Source: Aspidiotus rigidus (lineage: Eukaryota; Arthropoda; Insecta; Hemiptera; Diaspididae). Taken from it: a DNA stretch of 64,000 nt. Location of the stretch: positions 2,480,001 through 2,544,000 of the forward strand of contig JAVHKY010000034.1 of the NCBI GenBank assembly GCA_035079385.1, read 5' to 3'. Under the pieces are notes generated by a model, which was given only the letters and a program-made list of their open reading frames with translations, ran no database searches and was not told the origin of the DNA. Made by a program: the position numbers and the translations under genes. Below are positions 11,199-22,694 of the stretch, piece by piece; within the stretch, counting starts at the first letter, position 1, and every line of letters starts with the position of its first letter.

Positions 11199-14100
11199 AG
11201 TGAATATCGATTAACTTTTTAGAGGGTGGCAGCTTCTTCAGTGTCTCAAATTTTTCCAAGAATTTATCCAGTGCGTTATACCTCAGCTGCTTGGTCGTGC
11301 AGGTATGATTGTGTATCTAGTAGTGAAGAAGAGAGAAAGATAGGATGAGATAGGGTTCTGCTTCTGGCTTCGGTTACACAAGAGTGCGAAATTTCCTTCC
11401 CAAACAAGAAGCTAGTGATACTAAGGGGTGATGAATCACCACATCAGTGGAGAAGGCTGATGGAATAAGAGGAAAGGATAAGATGTGAAAGTGAGAATCA
11501 AGTTGGAGAATGAGCTCGTGTGCACGTGCGTTGGAACTGCCGTAGGAGCCTTGCTGTTATTGGGCAGTTAGTGACCTGCACTCCACACGGAGGACACCTG
11601 TAGACTCGTGGGACGAAGTGGTGGTTATGTATGACCCACAGGTATTGTGGGCCACACTTACTTCCAAGTCAAATTGACATATAAAATAGAACAGGTCCTG
11701 TCGTAAGGCCCATCACCGCATGAAGGCTGCAACTCGACTCAAACACACTGTGATGTGTGTTTCCCCCAGTGAACAACTCCATAAGGGGGACAAAACCTAA
11801 CTTAATTATAGGACGACCTAACCTAACTTGATGGGAAATCCAGATCAGAGAGAGAGACGTGGAATCTCTACGGAGTTGAAATTTTCCAAGTCCAGCTCCG
11901 AGTTATATAGGGGTGTTGGACTTGGAAGAATTCTGACCGTCGAACTACTATGAGGTAGGAACTCAAAAAAAATTTGGGTACATCACATACGGCAAATTCT
12001 TCAAAATGACCCCTGTAGAACAGGTCCCCTGTTAAAACTTGGATATACTGGTTTTTGAAATAACCGAGGCAGATAGCACACGGTGGTGATGATGACGGAA
12101 AAGTATGAAGAACAAAATGGAAGGTAACTCTTACAGCAGTGCTTGACGCATTTATTGCAATAAAATCATCTTCATTGCCTTTTAAATTTCTTCTTCAGAG
12201 TATTTAAAATTTAATCTCGATTTAATTATACTCCACAGTCGTAATTAAACGCTATACAGTACACTCTAACGGTGTCGGATAATTAAGTCGAATTTATATT
12301 CGTCCCCTCTATACGCTCGTCATATTTGATCAAAAACTGCTATATGGTAAATCGAATTACGTCGGACGGGAACGAGATGTCGAATCCAGGAGAGAATAAA
12401 AGAGCTTTCCCTCTCATCTTTCTTTACTGATAGTGATATTGTTAATCTCATACAACGTTATACGAAGCTATACTGTAAGCAATACTACCTGCTGATAGAA
12501 TGCGAAATTGTCGATACAATTCCCGAACCGTTGCCGAAGGTGTTTTTAAATGTAAGCAAAGTAACGGAGCGAAAGCACGCGGGTAATAAAATTAAGCTTT
12601 CGTATTGAAATAGCGAGATATACTCATATTCTGCGTTTCCAACCTAGTCAGGGTACCGATAGATTCTTATTTGTGTAGACAAATTTCATACTCGCGGAAA
12701 CACGATACTATACCGCATTTGGAAAGAAGCACACTCGCCCCAGCTTTAGCATTCGTAATTTTGAAAAATGGTAACCATTTTCTCTTCATCTCGTTGTTCC
12801 TTGCATTCATTCTGATAAATACCTCTCGGCTAATCACATTCGTGTATTATATTTCTATCTCCACCTCAGAATTATTTCTCGTCATTTTATTACCATTGAT
12901 TTAGGAGGAAATCGCTTCGGAGAATATTCGTGCCACTGCACTGGTATAAATGTGAAATTTTGTGGTTTTACTGACTAAATATCGAGCTTGAGCTTAATCT
13001 GAAGGCCTCTAATCTTTCTTTGAAGTATTGATGAAATTCTGTACAAAGACCTCATCCAAAGTAGATCTCCCACGATATTATTTTAAAAATCATCCCGACG
13101 AGTTTTGAAACTCAAAACATTCGAATTTCGACAAGTCAGATTAAAGGAGATCAAGAAATTTAGTTCGAGTTAGCTGTTTTTCGAGTTCCTGAAGTTTGAC
13201 TTAGAGTTACAGGATTTCGTCTTTTTCAAACCTGTATTTTCTAATTTCGACTTTAACCATTTGAGCGATCGAGTAGATGGCAACTCAAGCCCACCAGGGT
13301 ACTCTGATCACTAGTTTTAATCCTTCCGTTTGCCCACAGGTACTTCCTCTGTAACAGTAAAGTTGCCCAACAAGTGAAATAACCAGGCGATACGTTTAAG
13401 GGGATAAACTATAAGTGAAACGCTCGAGGATTTCTCCTTTTTGACAAGTGATAACGGTAAACCGATAGAGTAGGTGTAAAGACAAGAAAGCTCGAGTAGA
13501 GGTATGCAGTACACGCGGAGATTGATGATACGTTTCAGGAAATACTTGTTTATTGCATCAGCTTTATTTGCACCGAAAAACTTTCATTCCAGCTTCTTGG
13601 GACCACGTGTTCAAAACATAGCGGCACGTGTACACGCGATACATTAAAGATGACAATGGTATCATCCACCTGTCGGTTATTATTATGCGAAAGCAAAATA
13701 GAACACGATGACTACGATAAATTTTCCCCGAGTACATTTCTTTCATCCTATAAAATGTACGGTAATCGTAAGTTATCTCTCACTGTATTGGATATCAGTC
13801 CTTATTTCCTAACGTATACGATAACGTCTTAAGAAGAACTTAGCTGTCGGGAGCAGGTACTTTTGTAATAAATTTTATCGTTGTTACCATCGCATCACAT
13901 TACGTTCGAAACGCGTTAACGCGCGTATGCCACCGCCAGCGCTAGCTTCAATACTGTACGTATTCGCTAAGTTAACCGAAACTCGGAATTTACTTCATTT
14001 TGTCAAACTTTATCAACAAACTTTGTCTGAAGATGCGCTTATGCAGCTGTTACTAAAAACAATTCGCCAATAGTTCGAAACTCTAACAATAACTTACTAC

Positions 14101-14331
14101 TTTCAATACATGCATGAGATCGCGTATTGCGCCCAACAAATATGTTACACAGAAAGATTTAACATCGAGGGGAAAAATTGAGCAACCTGTATAAGGATAT
14201 TGCAGAAATGCTCTGGTCATTTTTTTGTGAGCAAAACTGTAAAATCGTAACATCAATTTTTATATTGACTGATAAGAAAGTATGAAATTATTCAATTTGA
14301 ATGATAAGTGAAGAGTTATTTGTTTCGCAAT
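11199..14331. other. No recognisable gene
   Basis: Between two retroelements. Small features only: a 13-bp inverted repeat around TTCCAAGTCCA at about 11,884-11,932, CCTAACCTAA words near 11,817, and short open frames with no motif at 12,671-12,904 and 13,317-13,832. A decayed repeat between about 11,280 and 12,060 is possible but could not be classified. Confidence 0.4.
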
Positions 14332-15835
14332 CTTCTTCTTCAGTGCCCTGACCGATCTCGATCTTTGGCTCTTCATATGGCAAGTTGAACCAACTCTGCG
14401 TATGCTTTTCGATCCGCTGCTGTGTGGAATAATTCATCAACGGTGCAACCTGTCCACTTCCTTAGATTCCTCAGTCAGGACAGGCTTTTTCGTCCAATTC
14501 TCCGCTTTCCTTCCACCTTGCCCATCATGATATTCTGTAGTAGCGTATATTTTGGTCCCCTCATCATATGACCAAAGTATTCCAGTTTCCTTCTCTTAAT
14601 TATCATGATTAGTTCTCTTTCTCTTTTTACCATCTGCATGATTTCATTATTGGTCTTCTTTGCCGTCCATGGTATTTTCATCATGCGACGATAACACCAC
14701 ATCTCAAAGGCTTCCAGCCGGCTCAATGTTCCTGCTTTCAAGGTCCACGTCTCCACTCCGTACAATAATGTGGACCATACATAGCACTTCATTGTTCTGA
14801 TTCTCAAGTCAAGTGGCAAGTGGTGCGATGTGAGAACTTTTTTCATTTTTACAAAGGCGGCACATGCCAATTCTATTCTGCATCGTATTTCTTCATCTGG
14901 ACTTCCTTTATCGTTTATCCAAGCGCCTAGGTACTTATATTTATTTACTTGTTCCAATGCACCATTTCGCACCATTATGTTGACAGCTACTGGATTTTTT
15001 GCAATGACCATGACTTTGGTCTTTTTCGCATTGATCGATATGCCATAACAGTCGCATTCCTTCTCCACTGCTTTTATCAATTCTGCCAGGTCTTTTTCAT
15101 TCTCTGCTAATAACACAGTATCATCTGCATATCGAATGTTGTTTATATTCTCGCCACCAATTTTCACGCCCTCTTTTTTGTTGTCAAGGGCTTTCCTAAA
15201 GGCTTGTTCGGCGTAAATATTAAATAGTATTGGTGAGAGTATGCATCCCTGCCTTACGCCTCGTTTGATTTCAATAGTGTCGGTTGTTCCATTTTCCAAT
15301 TGAACTACTGCGCTTTGCTTTAGGTACAGGTTTCTTATTATTCTTATATCTGCCTTATCTATACCAATGCTGTCGAGTATAATCAGCAAATCGTCGTGCA
15401 GAACCTTATCAAAGGCTTTTTCAAAGTCCAAAAAGTATGCAAATATTGGTTTCTGGAATTCTTTCATCTTTTGTATTAGGATGGACATACAGAACAGTGC
15501 CTCTCGTGTTCCAAGGCCACTCCGAAATCCAAACTGCTCTCTACTGATGTTCTCCGCACACTTATTTCTTATTCTGTTATGCACAATTTTAAGGAAAGTC
15601 TTCAAAGTGTGGCTCATTAGACTTATCAGCCTGTATTCACTGCAGAATTTCGGCTGTGATGTTTTAGGCAGCATGATGAATGTCGATAGCAACCATTCTG
15701 AAGGGATTTGTCCGGTGTCGTAGATTTTGTTAAACATTTTGTCGCAATACTGTAGAAGTTTCTTGATAGAGCTGGGGTCATAGCAATACTCATGGGGAAT
15801 TCGATAACGTTGTTATGCCCCAACCCCAACTAATT
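14332..15835 (-). mobile_element. RTE-like LINE, 5'-truncated copy
   Basis: Minus-strand non-LTR retrotransposon lacking the endonuclease and the first part of the RT. Similarity begins at about 15,790 (SSIKKLLQYCDKMFNKIYDT). The 3' end lies near 14,332, where a second copy at 33.9 kb shows the same terminal words (ATCTTCTTCTTCA, plus strand). The very short 3' UTR fits RTE-type elements. Confidence 0.75.
14475..15737 (-). pseudogene. RTE-like LINE reverse transcriptase (420-aa frame)
   Basis: RT blocks in order: IPSEWLLSTFIMLPK, EYRLISLMSHTLKTFLKI, EQFGFRSGLGTREALF, FLDFEKAFDKV, GVRQGCILSPILFNIYAEQA, then the active site IRYADDTVLLAENEKDL, the KYKYLGAWI block, and the C-terminal LLYGVETWTL, LEAFEMWCYRRMM and KRRKLEYFGHMMRG. 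The stop at 14,475-14,477 is TGA where the family has TGG: after GRKSLS the same frame continues LRNLRKWTG...ELFHTAADRKAYAELV to a stop at about 14,373. One nonsense mutation therefore removes about 34 residues. The endonuclease domain is missing by 5' truncation. RTE is the best clade guess from the C-terminal wording. Confidence 0.8.
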
Positions 15836-16084
15836 TGCCCTCTTTTTATTTATCTGCCAATACATAAATTAGTTTGTATTTTTGCAGGCGAAGTACATAC
15901 ATAATTATACCTAGTTTGCTGTAGTGGTCAATGAACAAATCAAAAGAGGAGGGGAAAGCAATGGATCATCAAACGATACTGGGGTGATTGGACGGGTACT
16001 ATGACCATAGTACTTCGAAAATTTTCAAATCCATAAAGAGTGGGGCATCCTCTCAGACAACCCACCACAATATTGAAAATCCGA

Positions 16085-16565
16085 AAATTCGAGTTGCCCC
16101 CCCCCCCCCCCTCTTGGATAGACTTAAAAATCTCGAACACTTGATCCAATCCAGAAATCTAGAGACCAAGTTTGACGTCACAAGATTGATGACGTCACGA
16201 ACAGATTTGACGAATGATGATGACGTCACCATGAGGTTTAAACTGGTTGATGTCGTAAATGTGCGTTTATCCGCTATCGAAAATTCGCAAGTTTGGGACT
16301 AGGTTTTCTCTTTTTAACGTCATTAGCGACACCTCTGTCCCCAGCCCATTATTGGAAATTTGCAAATCCGAGGCCGATTTCACTCCCCACTGGCGTAACA
16401 CCAACTTAATCCAGAAATCTGCTTGTCCACAAGAGAAAAAGAGGAATGTTGATGACGTCACGGTTGTTGATAACGTCATAAGCTCGATGGCGTCAAAAGC
16501 AAATCTAAGATGATGATGTCACAAAATAATGACGTACAAGCAGTTCAACAAATGACGTTGACGTC
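16085..16565. repeat. TGACGTCA-rich stretch 5' of PLE-B
   Basis: The word GACGTCA, usually as TGACGTCA, recurs about seven times between 16,170 and 16,565, in contexts such as GATGACGTCAC. The same word is frequent at 41.4-42.4 kb and 46.5-46.75 kb, suggesting a shared repeat family. The palindrome equals a CRE (CREB-site) core; a regulatory role is only a possibility. Confidence 0.5.
16259..16300 (+). repeat. Direct repeat left of PLE-B
   Basis: GCGTTTATCCGCTATCG followed by AAATTCGCAAGTTTGG is repeated almost exactly at 18,675-18,711. Weaker similarity continues for about 100 bp beyond both copies. The pair brackets PLE-B and may be its terminal repeats or a duplicated host repeat. Confidence 0.6.
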
Positions 16566-16612
16566 ACAAGGAGGTTTAAACTGATTTATATTGAAATTCG
16601 GTTCTCCAAATT

Positions 16613-17005
16613 ATGACCAAAAACATCAATGTCGTTGCGGGTCTCGAAATAAAAATTGGGCCTGGGGTCAATACTCAGGAAGCTTGTGCTGCCTTTGTTC
16701 GTCATACCCCCCTCCCTCGGATAAATGTTCTTACTTTGGAGGTAATTAAGAGGATTAAGAGGATGGTCAGGGAGGAGGGCTTAACCATTATTAAGGCTGA
16801 TAAAGGGAATGCCATTGTAGTTATGGAGAAGTCCTCCTATGTCTTCAAGGTCTATGACGTTCTCGACCAGTGTGGTGCCAGGGTAAATGCGGATTTTAAC
16901 TTTCCAAATCACGTTAAAGAAGTTAGACGTGTTATAAACAATAGCGAATTTATTATCAAAACCCCTTCGCTTAAAAGATTTCTCCTTGAGCCAACCCTGT
17001 GCCGC
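16613..17005 (+). pseudogene. PLE-B N-terminal part, before frameshift
   Basis: Encodes the region upstream of the RT: KIGPGVNTQEACAAF, then IIKADKGNAIVVMEKSSY, then FPNHVKEVRRVINNSE and PSLKRFLLEP. It corresponds to the N-terminal domain of EN-positive PLEs. It leaves frame at about 17,000: CCAACCCT here versus the expected CCAAACCCT, a one-base loss just before the YGLPKVHK block. The frame has no credible start because the element is 5' truncated. Confidence 0.75.
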
Positions 17006-18492
17006 CCTTATTGTACGGGCTGCCTAAGGTTCATAAGAAGGACACTCCGATGCGGCCGGTCGTTTCCTTTGTGTCTTCCCCCACGTACTTCTTGGCAAAA
17101 TTTTTGGACCGTTGGTTTAAATCTAGAGTAGAATTTGAGTCATCCTACTCTGTGAAGAATTCGGTCTGTCAGGCTGATAAGCTCAAAGATGACATTCTTC
17201 CGCCTGATTCTACCCTATGCTCTTTTGACGTAGTCGGCTTATTTCCGAGTATCCCTAGGGCTACTGCCATGCAGCATATGGGAGACCTTTTGGTCCAATC
17301 TAATACCTGTCACGAAGAACTGGCAGAATTTTTCAATTTACTCAATATTTGTTGGTCTCCCAATTTTTGCAAATTTGAAGGGAAATTTTTCGAATTTCCA
17401 GAGGAGGTAGGTATCCCTATTGGCTCTCCTCTGGGTTCCCTCATTTCGGAGGTTTTCATGTCTAAATTTGAGCTCGATCTTTTTTCCTCTGGTCAGGGGC
17501 TTTTGGGTCATATACATTATTGGCACAGGTATGTTGATGATGTGTTGTGCATGTGGACCGGTCACCGAGATCTCCTTTTGGAGTTTCTTAGGTATCTCAA
17601 GAGTTCGTATCCTTCCATCAAATTCACGTTGGAAGTAGGCGGTTTATCTATAAATTTTTTGGACCTTACTATCTCTAATAGAGAAGGTGCCCATGAATTC
17701 GCCATATATAGAAAAGATACCTCGACCGATATTACTGTCCACGGTAGATCTTTCTGCCCTGTTGCCCACAAAATTGCCGGTTTTAATAGTTATATCTACC
17801 GGTTGACTAGTATTCCATTGGGTCACCTCACTTTTCAACAGGAGCTTTTGACTATAAAGCACTTGGCCAGAGTGAATGAGGTCAGCTTAGATATCGACTT
17901 GATGGTCCATAGAAAATTGACTCGGAATAGCCTTGATTCCACTACCTCCCTCCCCCGCAATCCGGCGTCTGACAGTAGAAAACGTTGGATCAGGCTCCCC
18001 TTTTTAGGAAAATTCTCTTCCCAGTTAGGTCGTGTCCTCCGCCCATTTGGGTTTCGCCCAGTGTATTACAATCTTAACACTGTAAAAAGTCTGTTCGTCA
18101 AGCTGAAGGACCCCATCCAACTGGTCGAAAGAAGTGGGGTTTACAAAATGGAGTGTAATGACTGTAATGGAATCTACATAGGTGAGACTGGACGTCAGCT
18201 CAAAATTGGAATAAATGAGCATAGGAAGGCGTGGGAAAAGAAGAAATTGGGTGATTCGGCATTTGCGGACCATCTTATCACCACTGGCCATAGTTTCAAA
18301 GAGGGATCCGTGTCCCTCCTCCATAGAGAGTCCTCGGTTTTCAAGCGTACCGCGTTAGAACATATTGAAATTATTCGCCATCTGAATAACGACAACCTAA
18401 ATGTACTCAACAGGTACATACCTGATGAGGGGTTGATTGAACTAGTTTATGAGTATGATTCACATTGTGATGACTCGCTAGTTCAGTCATGA
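17000..18492 (+). CDS. PLE-B reverse transcriptase with GIY-YIG endonuclease
   Basis: An uninterrupted frame of about 497 codons. RT blocks: PPLLYGLPKVHKK at the start, RPVVSFVSSPTY at 20-30, CSFDVVGLFPSIP at 74-86, EVGIPIGSPLGSLISE at 136-151, active site HRYVDDVL at 176-183, SINFLDLTIS near 215. A basic linker (RWIRLPFLGKFS, LRPFGFRPVYY) leads to the endonuclease: SGVYKMEC..C..IYIGETGRQLK, then FADHLITTGHSF and RTALEHIEIIRHL. The two Cys after GVY and the later His residues match the CCHH pattern of PLE endonucleases. The RT and nuclease residues are all present; only the upstream frameshift separates this from the N-terminal domain. The first codon is not a true start. Confidence 0.85.
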
Positions 18493-18550
18493 TTTCCTCG
18501 GCAGTGTTTGTTGCCGGCCGGTGTTGGTCCAGTTGTTTTGATTCCACCCG

Positions 18551-18580
18551 TTGACAATGGTTCTTTAATCGATAGCGCTC
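18551..18580 (+). ncRNA. Degraded hammerhead-like hairpin at PLE-B 3' end
   Basis: TTGACAA, T, GGTT-CTTTA-ATC, GATAG: the same layout as in PLE-A (GGTT hairpin then GAAAG followed by CGCTC) but with the GAAA core mutated to GATA. The position, 60-90 bp after the stop, matches the other families. Confidence 0.35.
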
Positions 18581-18674
18581 CGGTGTATTTTGTATTTTTG
18601 TGGCTTTAATTAAATTACTCCGTCTGTTTTACTCCTTCGAGTATGTCGTCGTTTGCTGATTTATATTATTACTG

Positions 18675-18711
18675 AGCGTTTATCCGCTATCGTAAATTCG
18701 CAAGTTTGGAA
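18675..18711 (+). repeat. Direct repeat right of PLE-B
   Basis: Partner of the repeat at 16,261-16,297, differing at two positions in about 37. Downstream to 19,480 the sequence is non-coding, with several ACTAGGCT-type words between 18,985 and 19,110. Confidence 0.6.
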
Positions 18712-19479
18712 CTGGCTCTTCTATTTTTAATGTCTTTATCGGCCCACCAGCCGTCTACTAGAAATCTGTCAATCCTACTCTATCGGAAATCTGTGGAAGT
18801 CCGAGTTGATTTCCTCCTCCAGGAAATTTGTGTGAAATATTTGACAGTATAATACACTTATACTAGACTAAGAATGGTGACAAATGAGTGGAAGTGTCTA
18901 GTATACAATAGATACAAGTCGATATATGGGTAAAACACTAAAAGACTTTCCATGGAGTGCAGAAATTGACTCTTAGCTTTAAACTAGGCTTAATTAGGCT
19001 ACACTACTTTTGAAACCGGCCTAGTATATGCCTATACTACGCTAAACTAATACTAGGTTATACTCGGCTCAAACTAGGCTTAGCGTACAAAGCACTAGAT
19101 TATATACTAGGCTTTTGCTTTCTTCCCGTTGATGGACTTGGAATCTGTGACCTAATCCCGAAATCCGAGAACCTATGGGAAACAGACGTAAAAAGAAAAA
19201 TAGTAATTTTTTGATGACGTAACGAATTATATATGAGGGGGAATCAGAGAAATTTCCACTCTCGAGCTATATATGACAGGTGGGCACGGAAAAATGTTGA
19301 CTCGCGACCCATACTGTATGACAGAAGGGGTACTTATGGTATTTGAAGCATTGGATGTCTGGCTTATTGAAGGGGGTAATACAAAGCATTGCATGTCTAG
19401 TTAGGTGTAGGGGCCTTCCTTATGTGGGTCCTATAATGTATTAGTTTTCAACCTATAGAAAAAGTTTCCTGTGTTCCTC

Positions 19480-20566
19480 TAATACCGTCAGGGAAGCCGT
19501 CGTTTTCTTCCTCCTTTTCTTTGGCCAATATTCTATAACATGCAAATCCCAAGTGATATCCTCATCAAAATTTCCTCCATCTTTTCATTTTCGAGGGGGA
19601 ATGGCCCGTGACGAGAATATACCGGGCAAAGGCAGATTTTTGAGGTTTGTTGTTGCGAATGGCGGATACATGCTCCCAAATACGATCTGCAAGAGCCCTG
19701 CCCGTCTGGGCAATATATACAGCATTGCGATCGCCGCACTTGATCTTATAAATCACCGTTATTTGTTGGGAGATGGTGAGGTTCTTAGGGTTAGAAAGAT
19801 TCTGCAGAGTATAAGGATTGTAAAAGGCAGTCTTGTACCCAAGATTTTTAAGAAGTCTTGAAATGTTATGGGACAGGTGACCCAGATAAGGGACACGAAC
19901 CCAACGCGTGGAGTTTCCGAGGGGAAAAAAGGAGGCTAGCTAACCTATGAGCCATGACAATATACGCGGCGCTTATGTGTGAGGCGTGGGGAAGGGAGTC
20001 CCCGTGTATACTTTGCCCTGTGTAAGCTGGCTTACGGAAGACATCAAACTCAAAATCCATATCACTTGTGGACGTAGGAAGAAGGGTGATTTTGAGGTCA
20101 CGAAAGTTTATGAATGACCCACCCAACTCCAAGGTAAAATTCAGTTTCACGTGATAAGTATTCAAAAATTGGTGGAAGGCTCGAAAGGAGTCCTCATCCC
20201 CCGTCCAGATACCAAAAATATCATCCACATACCTATACCACCGATGGATGTCCACGCTGAAGACATAAAACTGGTTGGAAACAGTATCAAAGACATCCTA
20301 TTCACAAACACTTCGGACCAAAGAGGGGAGAGGGGGCCGCCCATAGGTGGACCTTCTGGAAACTGAATGTGATGCCACATTAATCAGCAGACGAACGGAG
20401 ACAAACCCTTTGAACTCAAAAACGGTATTGAAGGGCACACCAACCTCACTCAAGATATCGCGCATATATCCAATACACTCCTCCACTGGGATGTTAGTAT
20501 ACATACCCGAGATGTCGAAGGAGAACACTTTAGAAGAGTGCGGAAGAGGAGCTTGAGCACTGGTCA
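19480..20566 (-). mobile_element. Penelope-like retroelement, family F, truncated and frameshifted
   Basis: Minus-strand pieces in order: FSFDISGMYTNIPVEE (RT palm start, about 20,520), FPEGPPMGGPLSPLWSEVFV, YRYVDDIFGIWTGDEDSF with intact YVDD at about 20,230, NFTLELGGSFINF, FDVFRKPAYTG, and the endonuclease start MIYKIKCGD..AVYIAQTGRAL. The YIG of the endonuclease is YIA here. At least three frame changes are needed, and everything before the palm is missing. The wording differs enough from A-C to be a separate lineage. Confidence 0.75.
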
Positions 20567-22543
20567 GTTATATGTAAGAAATATTGAGTATCTCTCTCTG
20601 TCTTAAATGATTGAGTTCAAGAAACTCTACCGCGAATGAGTAAGCTAGCCCTCTCTTTTTTCTTTTTTAGCTTCATTCAAATGTTTGAATCGTCAACTTT
20701 TATTACACGCGCGGCTAATCAAAACAGTACCTCTACATCTTTGGTAAACACCGACGTGTTTCACAATAATGGTAATTCATTGGCTTATCTTTTGACATTG
20801 TTTACTTCAACAAATGGAAAATCATTGTACCTATTCGATTCAAAGAAATAGCAGATTCGACCTCGAAACGCCGACAAGCTTTAGGACACATATATGCAAA
20901 TTTTTCAGCTCCCTGAATAAATGTATCGCTGTGTTAAAACAGCTTTAAAATTTAAATTCAGTTTCACTCGGTTGAGTTCTTCTCCTTTCACTGCGTCAAT
21001 AATTCGTACGGGCGAATATACGGTATTCCACGATAAATCTGGATTTCGTTCGCAGTATTTTCGTGTCGTGTTGAAGAGTGAATCACCGACAACGATTACT
21101 TCTGTTGACTCGCATTAATAATCATCATCATCATCATCATCATTGCTGATGAGGATTGTCCGTGAAGTATTTCATTAGTGATGGGACGGGCGAAAACTCG
21201 AGGATATAAATAATCAGCTATATAACTCACCACTTCTATGGGACGTACCTACCTTTGGACAAACTCGTATGTACTCTCGAACAGCATTGCCGCAGGTACA
21301 AAACTTCGGTATTTGTCCAGTGCAGAATAGTGCGCGTCGTTATTTCGGAGGCAAAAATAATAATAATAAATTAACGCTAGTATTTATCGAATAAACGAGT
21401 AGTATATTAAAAGTTGATCGCTCGGCGATTGGGATATCCTAATACGTCGAGTAGCGCGTGATGAAGGGTTCGATACCGCGTGAGGGGGCTGAGGATAGTT
21501 GGATCATCTACTTATACTCGGTCACAGGAAGTGCGTATCGACATTCTCGAATCGCTGAGAGAATACATAATTCGATACCTTTCCACAACTCATCCGACTG
21601 TCGTGTATCGCTAGTTTTTATCTCTGCGATCGAACAAAAAAATCTAGAAGTTATGAAATACGACGGCATGAATACCTCCTCTCTTTTATTATTAACGGCT
21701 CAATTAATGTTTGAGTTATCAGTTTTTACTCAGTTTTTGTTGGTTCATTTTTCGTGCCTTCCAGTAGTGTATAATTTAAATTAAGAAAAAGGAAATAAGA
21801 ACTTCGTGTTGAACTTCGCGCAAATGTTTAAAAGCCTGAATGAGTCCGCGGTTTTTGTTTTTACAACTATCTATAGAATATGGTAATGAGATTTATCGAG
21901 TATAATTAAAATAAAATACAGCAGAGTCGACGAAAGTATACGAGTATTTTTAGGCTGATGCGACATTTCTGGAGTGGTTGTGATAAAAGCACTATTTTCG
22001 TTTTCCTTCTTTCTTTAGAAAAATTTTCCAAATTTTCTGGTACATCACGTTTCGTCGTAATTTCAAAGCTCGCCTTTGACGTTCTTCTTCCTCGTTGCTT
22101 TTGCGTTCTCGAGGTTCGTATGGTAATTTACGTTTTTGCGCTAGAAAACTAATTTTGTGGGTCAATCGTAGAATCAAGCATTCATTCTTTTCTTTCTGCG
22201 TTCGCGAGTAAAAGTTCGTTAAACACCGAGAGATGTGTGGAAGAAGTTTCGTTACAATACAAAATTGATGTATTTGCAAACTTTTGCGAAAGCTTTTTTC
22301 AAAGAGTGTTTAAAAAACACTTTCGAATAGCTTAAAGATAATATTTGCATGGATCAAAGATGAATTGGAAAAAAAATCTTCCAAAAATTGTGACTCCCAG
22401 AAAATGGAAATAACCTGACAAACAGTGTCAGCTTTTCCTTCACCTAATAAATTTACAGGTGACTTCATCATCCTCATACTAACCTTCAACTCCAACGAGC
22501 AGCGAGACTAATCCAATGAACCCTTGAAAGAATCTCCAAATGA
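20567..22543. other. No recognisable gene
   Basis: AT-rich spacer. It holds the ATC microsatellite at 21,121 and several short open frames without motifs (20,636-20,851, 21,458-21,784, 21,992-22,279). Confidence 0.4.
21121..21143 (+). repeat. (ATC)n microsatellite
   Basis: Seven consecutive ATC units. Confidence 0.9.
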
Positions 22544-22620
22544 ACGAATCCGTTCCTTCAAGTTAAGGCTATCCATAATAACCATGAAAGAGGAATACCG
22601 CAGAAAATTAAAAGACGACG

Positions 22621-22651
22621 AGCGCTTTCGGTTAAATAACCATCTTCAAGC
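22621..22651 (-). ncRNA. Hammerhead-like hairpin, PLE-A copy 2 (3' repeat)
   Basis: Minus strand reads TTGAAGA, T, GGTT-ATTT-AACC, GAAAG, then CGCTC, identical to copies 1 and 3. A second copy in the 5' repeat lies at 25,231-25,262 with GGTT-GTTT-AACC: one loop change and the stem kept. Confidence 0.4.
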
Positions 22652-22694
22652 CTGAAATGAAAGCAACTGACGAACAAAAGAGAAGAACGAGGTA

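Larger units (their letters stand above)
16600..18712 (+). mobile_element. Penelope-like retroelement, family B
   Basis: Related to family A but clearly distinct at protein and DNA level; a single copy here. Coding homology starts abruptly at about 16,612 with the block matching the KIGPGFNTQ region of A, so roughly the first 200 codons are missing. After the stop at 18,492 there is about 180 bp of 3' sequence. It holds a degraded form of the A-family hairpin (18,551-18,580) and a CTGTTTTACTCC word also present in A. The end is placed at the 18,675 direct repeat; the exact boundary is uncertain. Confidence 0.8.

Noticed and set aside
11800..11840. CCTAA/TTAGG words, possible telomeric repeat
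   Set aside because: Only two or three scattered units; not an array.
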